The notes under the pieces: generated by a model
Seen by the model: only the letters and a program-made list of their open reading frames with translations
Told to the model about the DNA's origin: nothing
Database searches by the model: none
Program-made: the position numbers and the translations under genes
Part shown: positions 1-7,799 of the stretch, piece after piece
Position numbering within the stretch: position 1 is the first letter of the stretch
How the letters are laid out: every line of letters starts with the position of its first letter
Origin: Clostridia bacterium
Lineage (GTDB): Bacteria > Bacillota > Clostridia > Oscillospirales > CAG-272
Assembly: GCA_017623975.1 (NCBI GenBank)
Contig: JAGANX010000060.1
Coordinates: 1 to 56,710, forward strand
DNA: 56,710 nucleotides
Direction of reading: 5' to 3'

Positions 1-497
1 AAGGTTATACCGCAGAGGGCTTAAAAACAGTTGCGTGTCAAAATGAGGGATGCAGCCATAGTGAGGGTGAGGAAAAAACGAATGCCCTATTTACTTGTCT
101 TGGCTATTCAGCGCCGGAAGATGGCAAGGGTGGAATTGCAATCGGTTACACTGTAAATAATGAAGCAATTAAAGAATACAAAGAAGCAACAGGCAAGACC
201 TTAAAATATGGTGTATTTGCAGTATTACAAAGAAATCTTAAAGATAAGGATGTATTCGCAGAGGATGGCACAGCCGCAGAAGGTGTTATCAGTGCTGAAA
301 TAACAAATTATGAATTTGCAGCATTTGAGCTTAAAATAGTAGGCTTTACCGATGAGCAAAAGGATACAAAGCTGGCAATGGGTGCATATACCGTTGTTTC
401 TGACGGTGAGACTACTGAATATTCTTATATGCAAGCAGCCAAACCAAACGATGGCGAAAAATATTCATTTATATCGTGTAAAGATTTAATAAAATAA
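1..497 (+). CDS. C-terminal part of a secreted protein with a recurrent unnamed domain (5' truncated)
   Basis: The reading frame enters from the left edge (first full codon at position 3) and stops at 495-497, giving 164 residues. It begins with a Cys-containing stretch (ACQNEGCSHSEGEE) that looks like a small zinc-ribbon-like linker, followed by about 135 residues (from ALFTCLGYS to the end) that clearly align with the C-terminus of the protein at 5999-7768. Shared landmarks are ALFTC(L/I)G, EY..(A/K)TGK, YGVFAV, FA.DGTAA, ITNY and a closing GEKY.F.S. By analogy with that homologue the missing N-terminal part probably carries a signal peptide and an LRR or other surface module; this is inference. 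The domain itself is not one I can name. A strong hairpin terminator follows directly. Confidence 0.8.
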   Translation, partial: GYTAEGLKTVACQNEGCSHSEGEEKTNALFTCLGYSAPEDGKGGIAIGYTVNNEAIKEYKEATGKTLKYGVFAVLQRNLKDKDVFAEDGTAAEGVISAEITNYEFAAFELKIVGFTDEQKDTKLAMGAYTVVSDGETTEYSYMQAAKPNDGEKYSFISCKDLIK

Positions 498-500
498 ACC

Positions 501-533
501 AAAAACCATAGAGACAAAATCTCTATGGTTTTT
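501..533 (+). terminator. Rho-independent terminator
   Basis: A 14-bp arm (501-514) pairs perfectly with 520-533 around a 5-nt loop and ends in a T run. It closes the gene ending at 497. Confidence 0.85.
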
Positions 534-540
534 CGTTGCA

Positions 541-600
541 AATCGCAGTTGTTTCGTTTGAACGAATAATAACTGCGATTTGAACTTCGTTTAAACGAAA
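541..600. repeat. Intergenic element of nested and tandem palindromes
   Basis: AATCGCAGTT at 541-550 pairs perfectly with AACTGCGATT at 571-580 and encloses a smaller inverted repeat (TTCGTT/AACGAA, 553-566). A separate perfect 14-bp palindrome, TTCGTTTAAACGAA, lies at 586-599 and repeats the same core. This looks like a small dispersed intergenic repeat rather than a regulatory site of the next gene. The rest of 498-790 shows only AT-rich sequence and the candidate promoter listed below. Confidence 0.5.
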
Positions 601-731
601 TGACAAGGGGAGGAGTTAATATGTATTTTTGCTAAAATAATAATAAATTGGCAATTATACCATTTTTGCGATAACCTTAATTATCTCAAAAGGTGCAAAA
701 AACTTTGGTTTACTTTTTTATTTTTGGGTGG

Positions 732-760
732 TAGTTTTTTTCATTTTTTTGCATTATACT
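732..760 (+). promoter_or_regulatory. Weak candidate promoter of the lipoprotein gene
   Basis: A good -10 (TATACT, 755-760) sits 31 nt before the chosen start codon, but the hexamer 17 nt upstream (TAGTTT, 732-737) is a poor -35. Confidence 0.35.
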
Positions 761-790
761 GATATTGTAAAGCAAACGGAGGTTATGATT

Positions 791-2791
791 ATGAAAAAAC
801 TACTTTCGATTTTATTAATATCCTTTCTTTTAGTGTCACTTGCTATGCTATTTGCTTGTGGTGAGGGAAATACACCTTCTACCGACACTTCAAAGGCGGA
901 CGCATCCGACAGCAGAGCGTCAAGCACAGATAGTTCAAGTCCACAAACTGACAGTTCAAATACCCAAACGGGTAGTTCAACGCCTGACTCGACTCCTTCA
1001 ACAGACCAACCCCATAAGCATAGTTATGAGGAGGAATGGTCAGCAAATGAAACAGGGCATTATAAGGCTTGCACCTGCCACCCTGACGAGATTGAAGTCT
1101 TTTCTCATGTTGATACAGAGGTTGTAGATGGTAAGTGCGATACTTGTGATTATGTGATGGTAACAGCAACGGAATTTACAGTGACTGTAGTTGATGATTT
1201 TGGTAACCCTGTAAAGGATGTTGAAGTTCTTTTTGAAACTGAAACTGACACTTTAACAAGTGTAACTGGCGAAAATGGGGAAGCAAAAGTAAGTTTGGTT
1301 TATTTCGATGGCTTAACTGTAAAAATCCAGGCACCAAACGGATATACGCCAAATGAACAGGTATATACCTTCGGCGAAGAAAAGAGTTTGAATATAGTGT
1401 TAGAAGCATTGGTTAGTTACAATATATTCGTTCTTGACGAAAACGAAAAGGGACTGCCGGGGATAACAGTTTCTATTATGTACCCATTTGGCTCATATAC
1501 AACAGACGAAAACGGTTTAGTAAGTATCACCATGCCAAAAAAGGATACAAACAGTGGCGAGCAACTTTTCTTTATCCCAAAGATGCCGAAGGAATATGAA
1601 TTATATGATACACAATTAAATGCGTTAATAAGAATAAAAGAAAACAGCACATATAAAGTCCACGCAAGATTGTTAGAGGAATACACCGTAACGGCAACGG
1701 ACGACAGCGGTAAAAATCTTCGTAACGCAGTGTTCAAATTTATAAAAGACGGCGAAACAGTGGGTGAAGCGGTAACCGATATAACCGGCAGCGCTACCGT
1801 TGTGTTGCCAAAGGGCGATTATACTGTGGAAATTTCACATTTAAGCCTTTTCTATACAGCGGCTGAAAGCAGCGCAAGCGTAACATCTGAAAACAAAGTG
1901 TGCAGCGCTACATTTACAGAAAACAGCGAAACGGAAATGGTGTTGATAAGCCTGTTTTATGATGATGGCACAGTAGTAGAACCAGGTAAAGCACAGATAT
2001 ACAGATTCTTGCCTGACGGTGCAAGAGACTGTTATTTGCTCGGCGTAAATTCAAACAGTCAGGCAGCGACCTTTATGAACAATGAGGATTGTTATTTCTA
2101 TGCTTTAGATGACGAACTTAACTATGGAATTGCTTGGTACAAAAAGGGCGACCCAACAGAAATCAAATTAACAGTGAATAAGGGCGCAAAGGCAGGCTCA
2201 TCCCGAGAAAACCCACTTCTTGCTAATGTAATGCTGGATTTACCATTCGTAAAGGAAGATGTTGCTTTTAACTACGAATATCAGTTTGAGGCGGGAGAGA
2301 CTCAATATTTAAAAATAATAAGGGCAAAGGGAAAGACCTTTAAAATCAACGCAGACCTTTTCACAGTTGAGTATAATGGTGAAGAAGCAGCACCGAACGA
2401 TGACGGAGTTATTTCCATAACCTTTGATGATATTGAATACGGCGCCGATGCCATAATTAAGGTAACTGCAAAGGAAACGGCGGTAGAGGATATTAGTCTT
2501 GAATGTATTGGCAATGCTGAAAACCCATATACAGTTTACAGTAATAAGGGTGAGGAGCAGACGGTAGAAGTAGAGTTATTTGGTCAGGGACACACTATAT
2601 ACTTCTCCATTGAGAGTTTAAATAACTATAAAACATCTGTTACAGTAACCGTAGATGGAGTAAAGACTGAAATTAAGTATCGTGACGGACAGGAAATGGA
2701 ATCGTTTGGCTCGACCGTTGTGGAAATTATAGCAGACGGTGAAGGCAAAGCAACAGTGACCGTTACTTTTACAAAAGAAGAACAACAGTGA
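791..2791 (+). CDS. Secreted lipoprotein with Ser/Thr-rich linker and tandem beta-sandwich repeats
   Basis: A 666-residue lipoprotein. ATG 791 was chosen over upstream in-frame starts because GGAGG (778-782) lies 8 nt before it and the N-terminus becomes a clean lipoprotein signal (MKKLLSILL..., hydrophobic core, LFAC with the lipidated Cys at residue 23). Next come a Ser/Thr/Asp/Gln-rich linker (about 25-75) and a His/Cys-rich segment (HKHSYEEEW...CTCHPDE...CDTCDY), a pattern common in gut Firmicutes surface proteins. Three repeats beginning (F/Y)TVT.VDD.G or YNIFVLDENEKG, with G.ATV/GLVSI turns, resemble the transthyretin/CnaB-like carboxypeptidase-regulatory fold. Two further beta-rich segments finish the protein. 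It is probably a membrane-anchored adhesin or ligand-binding protein; no catalytic motif is visible and the ligand is unknown. Confidence 0.85.
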   Translation: MKKLLSILLISFLLVSLAMLFACGEGNTPSTDTSKADASDSRASSTDSSSPQTDSSNTQTGSSTPDSTPSTDQPHKHSYEEEWSANETGHYKACTCHPDEIEVFSHVDTEVVDGKCDTCDYVMVTATEFTVTVVDDFGNPVKDVEVLFETETDTLTSVTGENGEAKVSLVYFDGLTVKIQAPNGYTPNEQVYTFGEEKSLNIVLEALVSYNIFVLDENEKGLPGITVSIMYPFGSYTTDENGLVSITMPKKDTNSGEQLFFIPKMPKEYELYDTQLNALIRIKENSTYKVHARLLEEYTVTATDDSGKNLRNAVFKFIKDGETVGEAVTDITGSATVVLPKGDYTVEISHLSLFYTAAESSASVTSENKVCSATFTENSETEMVLISLFYDDGTVVEPGKAQIYRFLPDGARDCYLLGVNSNSQAATFMNNEDCYFYALDDELNYGIAWYKKGDPTEIKLTVNKGAKAGSSRENPLLANVMLDLPFVKEDVAFNYEYQFEAGETQYLKIIRAKGKTFKINADLFTVEYNGEEAAPNDDGVISITFDDIEYGADAIIKVTAKETAVEDISLECIGNAENPYTVYSNKGEEQTVEVELFGQGHTIYFSIESLNNYKTSVTVTVDGVKTEIKYRDGQEMESFGSTVVEIIADGEGKATVTVTFTKEEQQ

Positions 2792-2812
2792 AAAAACTAA
2801 TATAAAAACACA

Positions 2813-2848
2813 CAACAGCACACCTGTTTTACGGCAGGTGTGTTGTTG
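2813..2848 (+). terminator. Hairpin terminator
   Basis: A 14-bp stem with one G-U pair (CAACAGCACACCTG against CAGGTGTGTTGTTG) and an 8-nt loop follows the lipoprotein gene. The T tract after it is short. Confidence 0.65.
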
Positions 2849-2883
2849 TAAAATTTGTGTACCAAAATTAGTACAAAAAGGTG

Positions 2884-2912
2884 TTTACAAAAGAAAAATT
2901 ATTTGGTATAAT
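2884..2912 (+). promoter_or_regulatory. SigA-type promoter
   Basis: TTTACA (2884-2889), 17-nt spacer, TATAAT (2907-2912). It lies 38 nt upstream of the start codon at 2951. Confidence 0.75.
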
Positions 2913-2950
2913 TTATATGTAATAAATATAAATTAGAAGGAGTGCTATGT

Positions 2951-3412
2951 ATGAAATTTGTAAACAGTAATTTGCGTGTGAGCATCTCCTATGACACTGT
3001 GGGAATGTGGTATAGGGACTATGCAAATGTTAGTTTTCACTTTTTGCCAAAGGAAATAGAGGGAAGCAAGAAGGACTTTGTGTTAGCGGCAGGCTACGCT
3101 ATGAAGGCATCAATTAACAACGTGAAAAAATACAGTGTGGAAAAATACAACAGGGATACTTGCATAAGTGATAAGTACGTTCATATCAATTTCGTTGACG
3201 GTACAGATAGCGAAAAGGCAGAAGAGCTTGTGTTAAAAGCCTGTGACCTTTTAATTGAAAGAGAATTCAACAAGGAATCCACCAACCGATTTATTAGGCT
3301 TGCCTGCAAGTATGAAAAAGAGGTAAAGGAATTTGCAAAAAGCGTAAAAAACGATATTGTAAATAAGACAGAAAACTACCGCGTTTATGTGCAGCATATC
3401 CCGGCTGATTGA
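2951..3412 (+). CDS. Hypothetical cytoplasmic protein, 153 aa
   Basis: I do not recognise this family. ATG 2951 is chosen because AGAAGGAG (2935-2942) lies 8 nt upstream; an in-frame GTG at 2942 falls inside the ribosome binding site. The protein is soluble, with no signal peptide or membrane segment, and mixed alpha/beta in appearance: a beta-rich N-terminal half (KFVNSNLRVSISYDTVGMW, then VSFHFLPKEIEG) and a charged helical C-terminal half rich in Lys and Glu. It has its own promoter, and the next gene has another, so it is probably monocistronic. No motif suggests a function. Confidence 0.7.
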   Translation: MKFVNSNLRVSISYDTVGMWYRDYANVSFHFLPKEIEGSKKDFVLAAGYAMKASINNVKKYSVEKYNRDTCISDKYVHINFVDGTDSEKAEELVLKACDLLIEREFNKESTNRFIRLACKYEKEVKEFAKSVKNDIVNKTENYRVYVQHIPAD

Positions 3413-3416
3413 GGGC

Positions 3417-3445
3417 TTGACTTTGTATTTGTGAGATGATACAAT
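3417..3445 (+). promoter_or_regulatory. SigA-type promoter of the LRR gene
   Basis: TTGACT (3417-3422), 17-nt spacer, TACAAT (3440-3445). The -35 overlaps the region just after the preceding stop codon, and transcription would begin near 3452. Confidence 0.65.
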
Positions 3446-3480
3446 AAAAGCAGTATATGGCTTTATTTGTCCCTCCAAAT

Positions 3481-3509
3481 CGGGTTCAATTGGGGTTGGC
3501 AGTGGCTAT
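3481..3509 (+). promoter_or_regulatory. Leader motif shared with the gene at 16029
   Basis: These 29 nt match 15982-16010 at 25 of 29 positions, all four differences being transitions. Both copies lie 15-18 nt before a start codon and directly upstream of the ribosome binding site. The function is unknown; see the findings. Confidence 0.4.
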
Positions 3510-3524
3510 GTGAGAGGAGATACT

Positions 3525-4184
3525 ATGAATTTTCAGTGGAAAAGACTAAACGACACAGAGATAGAAATTACAGGGGTACGCGGAAAGCTTGACACAAGCC
3601 TTGCGGTTCCCGAGAGAATTGAGGGGTTAACTGTTGTATCAATCGGTAAAAATGCTCTTTGCCGTTGCGATGGTGTAGAGGTTATTGATTTACCAAGCAC
3701 GCTTAAAAATATCGGGGAACGCGCTTTTGCGGATTCCACCTCGCTAAAAAGCATAAAAATCCCACCGCTTGTTAAGGTAATCAGCGGTAGGGCGTTTGCA
3801 AAGTGTAAGGCTCTTGAAAGGGTGGAGTTGCACGATGATGTAACCAAAATACAGGGAAGCGCCTTTTACGGATGCCATAGTTTAAAGGAAATTAAATTGC
3901 CCGAAAAATTAGAGGAGCTTGGTCTTTTTGCCTTTATGGATTGCATATCACTTAAAAGCATTGAAATCCCCGAAAAAATTTACGGTATAGACTACCAAAC
4001 CTTTTTTGGCTGCCACTCCCTTGAAAGAATCTATCCTAAGGGAGAGCTTGAGTATATTGATGATTACGCCTTTGGGGACTGCCCAAAAATAAATCTTGAC
4101 AATTTACCCGATACTGTGAAAATAACACCCCTTGCTCTTGAAGATTACGAAGAAGATATATTTATGGATGAGATAGATGACTAA
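3525..4184 (+). CDS. BspA-type leucine-rich-repeat protein, cytoplasmic
   Basis: A 219-residue protein made almost entirely of ~23-residue BspA/LRR_5-type repeats with the signature I.(D/E)LP..L..IGERAFADS.SLKSI.IP. At least six repeats are visible between residues about 25 and 190 (GKNALCRCDGVEVIDLP, GERAFADSTSLKSIKIP, GRAFAKCKALERVELH, GSAFYGCHSLKEIKLP and so on). The start at ATG 3525 follows AGAGGAG (3513-3519); an upstream GTG in frame lies before that site. There is no signal peptide and the C-terminus is strongly acidic (EDYEEDIFMDEIDD), so it should be intracellular, unlike the classic surface BspA proteins. Its role is unknown; such repeats normally mediate protein binding. Confidence 0.85.
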   Translation: MNFQWKRLNDTEIEITGVRGKLDTSLAVPERIEGLTVVSIGKNALCRCDGVEVIDLPSTLKNIGERAFADSTSLKSIKIPPLVKVISGRAFAKCKALERVELHDDVTKIQGSAFYGCHSLKEIKLPEKLEELGLFAFMDCISLKSIEIPEKIYGIDYQTFFGCHSLERIYPKGELEYIDDYAFGDCPKINLDNLPDTVKITPLALEDYEEDIFMDEIDD

Positions 4185-4187
4185 CAT

Positions 4188-4227
4188 AAAACGCCCCCAA
4201 AAGCCTTCGACTTTTGGGGGGCGTTTT
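4188..4227 (+). terminator. Rho-independent terminator
   Basis: A long GC-rich stem (AAAACGCCCCCAAAAG paired with 4211-4227, one bulged G) ending in TTTT follows the LRR gene. Confidence 0.9.
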
Positions 4228-4288
4228 GTCTATTGAACATCGTCTTAAAAAAGTCTAATGCACAAACTTCCAATTTTAGGACAGATTA

Positions 4289-4317
4289 TTGATTTTTTTA
4301 AAACGGTATAGTATAAT
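4289..4317 (+). promoter_or_regulatory. SigA-type promoter of the glycosidase operon
   Basis: TTGATT (4289-4294), 17-nt spacer, TATAAT (4312-4317), 35 nt before the ATG at 4353. Confidence 0.75.
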
Positions 4318-4352
4318 AAGAACATGAAATATAAAATCTAAAGGAGAATTTT

Positions 4353-5984
4353 ATGTATTCATTTGACAGACTTTCATACAGTATAAGAGGCTCTTATCTT
4401 GTTTGGGACAGCAGAAAAAAGGGCATTTTAAAATTAGATATGATACACAGCCACGGACAGGACATTTTTAACGGTGTTTTGTCAATAAATTATGGCAAGA
4501 ATGCAAAACTTGGTTTTGTCCCTCGTGAAATTTCCGTTAAATATGACGGGGGTGAGCAAAATATTACTATGTTCGGTATAGACGGAACTTATATTAAGGG
4601 TAAGGGCGAAAGTTTCCTTGTGGAAATTGCAAAGACCCACGCCAAGTTTGACTATCAGGTTGTTCAAAACGGTGTAATTGAACTTTGCGATTTTAAGAAC
4701 AATTGCAGTCTTATGTTCGTTCCGATTAAAGGTGAATTGAAACTTGAAAAACTCCGCAAGGCAGGGGAAATTACATCTGAATTTGCAAATGTTCGTGTTT
4801 TTCCTGATGCAAGCGGCGAATATGAGTTTTCCATAGAGGTTGATTTTCTTGATAAAGGCGCGGTTATGGCGAAGGGTATGTCCTATGATTATTATGCTGA
4901 CATAGCAGAGAAGGACTACATAGAATACGAAAAGAAATTCCATTGTAAGAATAAATATGAAAAAGAGTGCGCTTACATAATGTGGTCTAACACCATAGCA
5001 CCTCTTGGCAACTTCACAACAGAGGCAATTGTTATGGGTAAGGCGGGTATGAGTAATGTATGGAGTTGGGATAACGCATTTTGCGCTCTTGCCTTGGCAG
5101 ATGTTGACTACCGTATGGCAATGGACCAATTTATGATAATGTATAAGCACATTAACCGCGTTGGCAGAGTACCTGATGCAGTTTCCCAAAACTACAAGGT
5201 TTGGAACTTTGTAAAGCCACCTGTACAGGGTTGGATGTATAAGCAAATGATGAAGCGCAATCCGGAGTTTGCAACACCACACGCCCTTGAAGAAGTGTAT
5301 TTTGATATGAAGCGTAATACAGACTGGTGGTTAAACCTCCGCGGTGAGACTCCTTCATACTATCACGGTAATGATTCAGGTCAAGATAACTCCACCTGCT
5401 ACGATAAGAGTGAGCATATTGAAACAGCGGAACTTATTGGACTTTTGTCCGTTCAATGCTCTTTCTTATCAGAGGCGGCTGAAATTCTTAACTATCCAAC
5501 AGACAAGCGTGTTTATTCAATGCTTGCAAAGGAACTTGCACAAAGGGCAATTAAGGACTATTGGGATGGAGAAAAAATCTTTACCCGCTTGTCCGAAACA
5601 GGGGAGGCTTACTACTGTGATGCTTTAATGCCCCTTCGTGTTATAGTTCTTGAAGATATGTTGCCAAAGGAAATGCAGGAATATATTGTAAAAAGAATTA
5701 CCGAGCATCATCTTTGCAAGGGTGGTATTTGCAGTGAGGCTCTTGATAGTGAAAAGTTTGTTGAGGACGGCTATTGGAGAGGGGCAGTTTGGGCGCCTGA
5801 CGTTGTTATGTTCGTTTATGCTCTTAGAAACCTTGGTTATACTGACTTGGCAAATCAAATAGCACAAAACTATAAATCATCAGTTACAAAATACGGTTTT
5901 AGCGAAAACACAAGCGCCATAACGGGCAAACAACTCCGTTGCAAGGGCTACGCTTGGGCGGCTAATGCGTATTGGGTACTATAA
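4353..5984 (+). CDS. GH63-like (alpha/alpha)6-barrel glycoside hydrolase
   Basis: A 543-residue soluble enzyme without a signal peptide. After a beta-rich N-terminal domain (about 1-185) comes an (alpha/alpha)6 barrel with motifs typical of family GH63 and its mannosylglycerate/glucosylglycerate hydrolase relatives: VWSWDNAF, GNDSGQDNST, GYWRGAVWAP and SENTSAITGK. By family analogy the general acid would be the Asp in the second motif (Asp345, or Asp341) and the base the Glu of SEN (Glu518, matching the EN...TG motif of GH63). It probably cleaves alpha-glucosides or related glycerate/oligosaccharide linkages in the cytoplasm; the substrate cannot be read from sequence. It is the first gene of an operon with 5999 (14-nt gap) and 7800. 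The ribosome binding site AAGGAG lies 7 nt before the start. Confidence 0.8.
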   Translation: MYSFDRLSYSIRGSYLVWDSRKKGILKLDMIHSHGQDIFNGVLSINYGKNAKLGFVPREISVKYDGGEQNITMFGIDGTYIKGKGESFLVEIAKTHAKFDYQVVQNGVIELCDFKNNCSLMFVPIKGELKLEKLRKAGEITSEFANVRVFPDASGEYEFSIEVDFLDKGAVMAKGMSYDYYADIAEKDYIEYEKKFHCKNKYEKECAYIMWSNTIAPLGNFTTEAIVMGKAGMSNVWSWDNAFCALALADVDYRMAMDQFMIMYKHINRVGRVPDAVSQNYKVWNFVKPPVQGWMYKQMMKRNPEFATPHALEEVYFDMKRNTDWWLNLRGETPSYYHGNDSGQDNSTCYDKSEHIETAELIGLLSVQCSFLSEAAEILNYPTDKRVYSMLAKELAQRAIKDYWDGEKIFTRLSETGEAYYCDALMPLRVIVLEDMLPKEMQEYIVKRITEHHLCKGGICSEALDSEKFVEDGYWRGAVWAPDVVMFVYALRNLGYTDLANQIAQNYKSSVTKYGFSENTSAITGKQLRCKGYAWAANAYWVL

Positions 5985-5998
5985 TAAGGAGAAAGAAT

Positions 5999-7768
5999 AT
6001 GAAAAAGAAAGTTTTATTAACTCTTGCCTTGGCTATGCTGTTATCCTGCGTTTTTGTTATTTCTGTAAGCGCGTTAACAACATATACCGATGCCCCTCAA
6101 AGAACAAAATATCAAGCAAGTGACGATGATATTGTGGAGTTTTACGACGGCTTTACCTGTCCTGTAAGCTATGTTTTTAAGGATACGGATTATATAGATA
6201 AACCGTATAATGAGTCTTCATCCTTCCATAATTACTTTGATTTTGAATATATTAAAGGTAAAACAGGAAAAACCTATACCTTTGACGATGTAAAGGGCTT
6301 TGACATTCCCGAGGGAGTTAAGTCTGTTTGCATCTACGCAGGCAGAGACTTGACAACATTAAAGTGGATTTCCTTCCCTAAAACCATAACATATTTGGAA
6401 AACGCTATTTTTCAAAATGCAAAGGGACTTGAAGAATGTGTGTTTGAGCATACAGAAGAATCAGCCTTAACAACCTTCCCGGCATATATGTTTTATGGCT
6501 GCTCTAATTTAAAAGCCTTTTCTATGCCTGACTGTATTACGAAAATGGTAAGCGACTCCCACTTTTGTAAATGTACAAGTATGACAGCACTTTACCTGTC
6601 AAAAAATCTTGTTACGGTTGAAAGCGGACCGCAGACAAAGGCTCCCTTTGACGGATGTGAAAAAATGTATTTTGTAAATGAGCCGTTTACATACGACAGT
6701 ATTCCCGAAAAACCAACTATTTACTATTTTCCGAAGAATATGAAGTCCTTTGAAAACGACTGTATATTCAGAAACTGTAAAAATTTGAACGATGTTTTGG
6801 TATTTGGTGAAGCGTTTACCGAGGCGCTTAGCGAATATATGCTTCAATCTTCACCAAGAAAAACAGTAGTATTTTTAGGTGATATGACAAAGATTGCCGC
6901 TGAATATTGGGGCGCACAAAATATCGTTTTGGCAAATCCGCAAGATACAGACTTTAATTCGTTTGAATATACTTTTACATCACCAAAGAACTTTAATAGC
7001 ATCTATATGTATTTCTGCTCCACAGGTAAGAAATATACAATAAACAATAAGACAAGCGTGGAAGCGGTTATAGCAACAGAAGAAAGCTCCCCGTTCCATG
7101 TGGCTGAAAAAACAGAAAAGGTTGAGGCAAGCTGCGGAGTTGATGCGGGCTTGGTGACATACTGCTTCTGCGGATATGAAATTTCAAAGGAAGCCGAAGC
7201 GGGCACAGCGCTTTCCCACGATTACGATTATATTAATAACGAAAACGCAATACTTGTGTCCATTAGCTACACAAGCTATGACAGTGACGGAGTTAAAATT
7301 GTAACCTGCGCTAACTGTAAAAAGGATGCTGAGCTTAAAGCACCTGCACTGTTTACCTGTATCGGCTCATCCTCATCTGAATTTGTTGAAGGCGAGCTTT
7401 TAATAGGCTACTTAACCAACAAGGCAGCTATTGCGGAATACGAGGTAAAAACAGGCAAAAACATATCTTACGGTGTATTTGCAGTGTCACAGACGGTATT
7501 AAAGGATAATGATATTTTCGCAAGTGACGGTACTGCTGCATACGGTGTATTCAGCTACAATATTACAAATTACGATAATGCAGCCTTTGAAATAAAGGTA
7601 ACGGGCTTTGTAGGTGAGGAGCAAAGGAATGTAAAAATCGCCTTAGGAGCTTATATAATTGTGGAAAAGGATGGGGTAAAGAGCTACTTCTATCTTCAAG
7701 ACAAGACTGCAAATGAAGGTGAAAAATATTATTTCGCTTCATATAACGATATTTGCAACAATAGATAA
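5999..7768 (+). CDS. Secreted BspA-type LRR protein with C-terminal recurrent domain
   Basis: A 589-residue exported protein. ATG 5999 is preceded by AAGGAG at 7-nt spacing and gives a signal peptide (MKKKVLLTLALAMLLSCVFVISVSA, likely cut after SVSA). Residues about 100-330 are degenerate BspA-like repeats (LTTFPAYMFYGCSNLKAFSMP, FRNCKNLNDVLVFG). A Cys-rich stretch follows (YCFCGYE, then CANCKK), possibly a small metal-binding module. Residues about 447-589 form the same unnamed domain found at 1-497 and 35844-38678 (ALFTCIG, EYEVKTGK, YGVFAV, ITNYDNAAFEIKVTGF). There is no LPXTG, dockerin or SLH anchor, so it may be released or held non-covalently. Sitting inside a glycosidase operon, it could bind glycans or the cell surface; that is inference. 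Confidence 0.8.
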   Translation: MKKKVLLTLALAMLLSCVFVISVSALTTYTDAPQRTKYQASDDDIVEFYDGFTCPVSYVFKDTDYIDKPYNESSSFHNYFDFEYIKGKTGKTYTFDDVKGFDIPEGVKSVCIYAGRDLTTLKWISFPKTITYLENAIFQNAKGLEECVFEHTEESALTTFPAYMFYGCSNLKAFSMPDCITKMVSDSHFCKCTSMTALYLSKNLVTVESGPQTKAPFDGCEKMYFVNEPFTYDSIPEKPTIYYFPKNMKSFENDCIFRNCKNLNDVLVFGEAFTEALSEYMLQSSPRKTVVFLGDMTKIAAEYWGAQNIVLANPQDTDFNSFEYTFTSPKNFNSIYMYFCSTGKKYTINNKTSVEAVIATEESSPFHVAEKTEKVEASCGVDAGLVTYCFCGYEISKEAEAGTALSHDYDYINNENAILVSISYTSYDSDGVKIVTCANCKKDAELKAPALFTCIGSSSSEFVEGELLIGYLTNKAAIAEYEVKTGKNISYGVFAVSQTVLKDNDIFASDGTAAYGVFSYNITNYDNAAFEIKVTGFVGEEQRNVKIALGAYIIVEKDGVKSYFYLQDKTANEGEKYYFASYNDICNNR

Positions 7769-7799
7769 AATTGACAAGGGCCCTTAAAGGAGAAATGAA

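Noticed and set aside
621..635. Five-codon frame (MYFC-stop) after a strong GGGGAGGAG
   Set aside because: Too short to support as a gene and not followed by an attenuator structure. Probably a leftover of the palindromic element.
3481..3509. tRNA-like T-loop (GGGTTCAATT; GGGTTCGATT at 15983)
   Set aside because: The bases flanking the loop cannot form the 5-bp T stem, and no acceptor, anticodon or D arm is present.
4482..5282. 266-codon open frame antisense to the GH63-like gene
   Set aside because: No ribosome binding site and no recognisable product; it mirrors the codon pattern of the real gene on the other strand.
7776..7785. Palindrome AAGGGCCCTT before the start of the gene at 7800
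   Set aside because: Ten base pairs with no loop, within an operon gap; not convincing as an operator or terminator.
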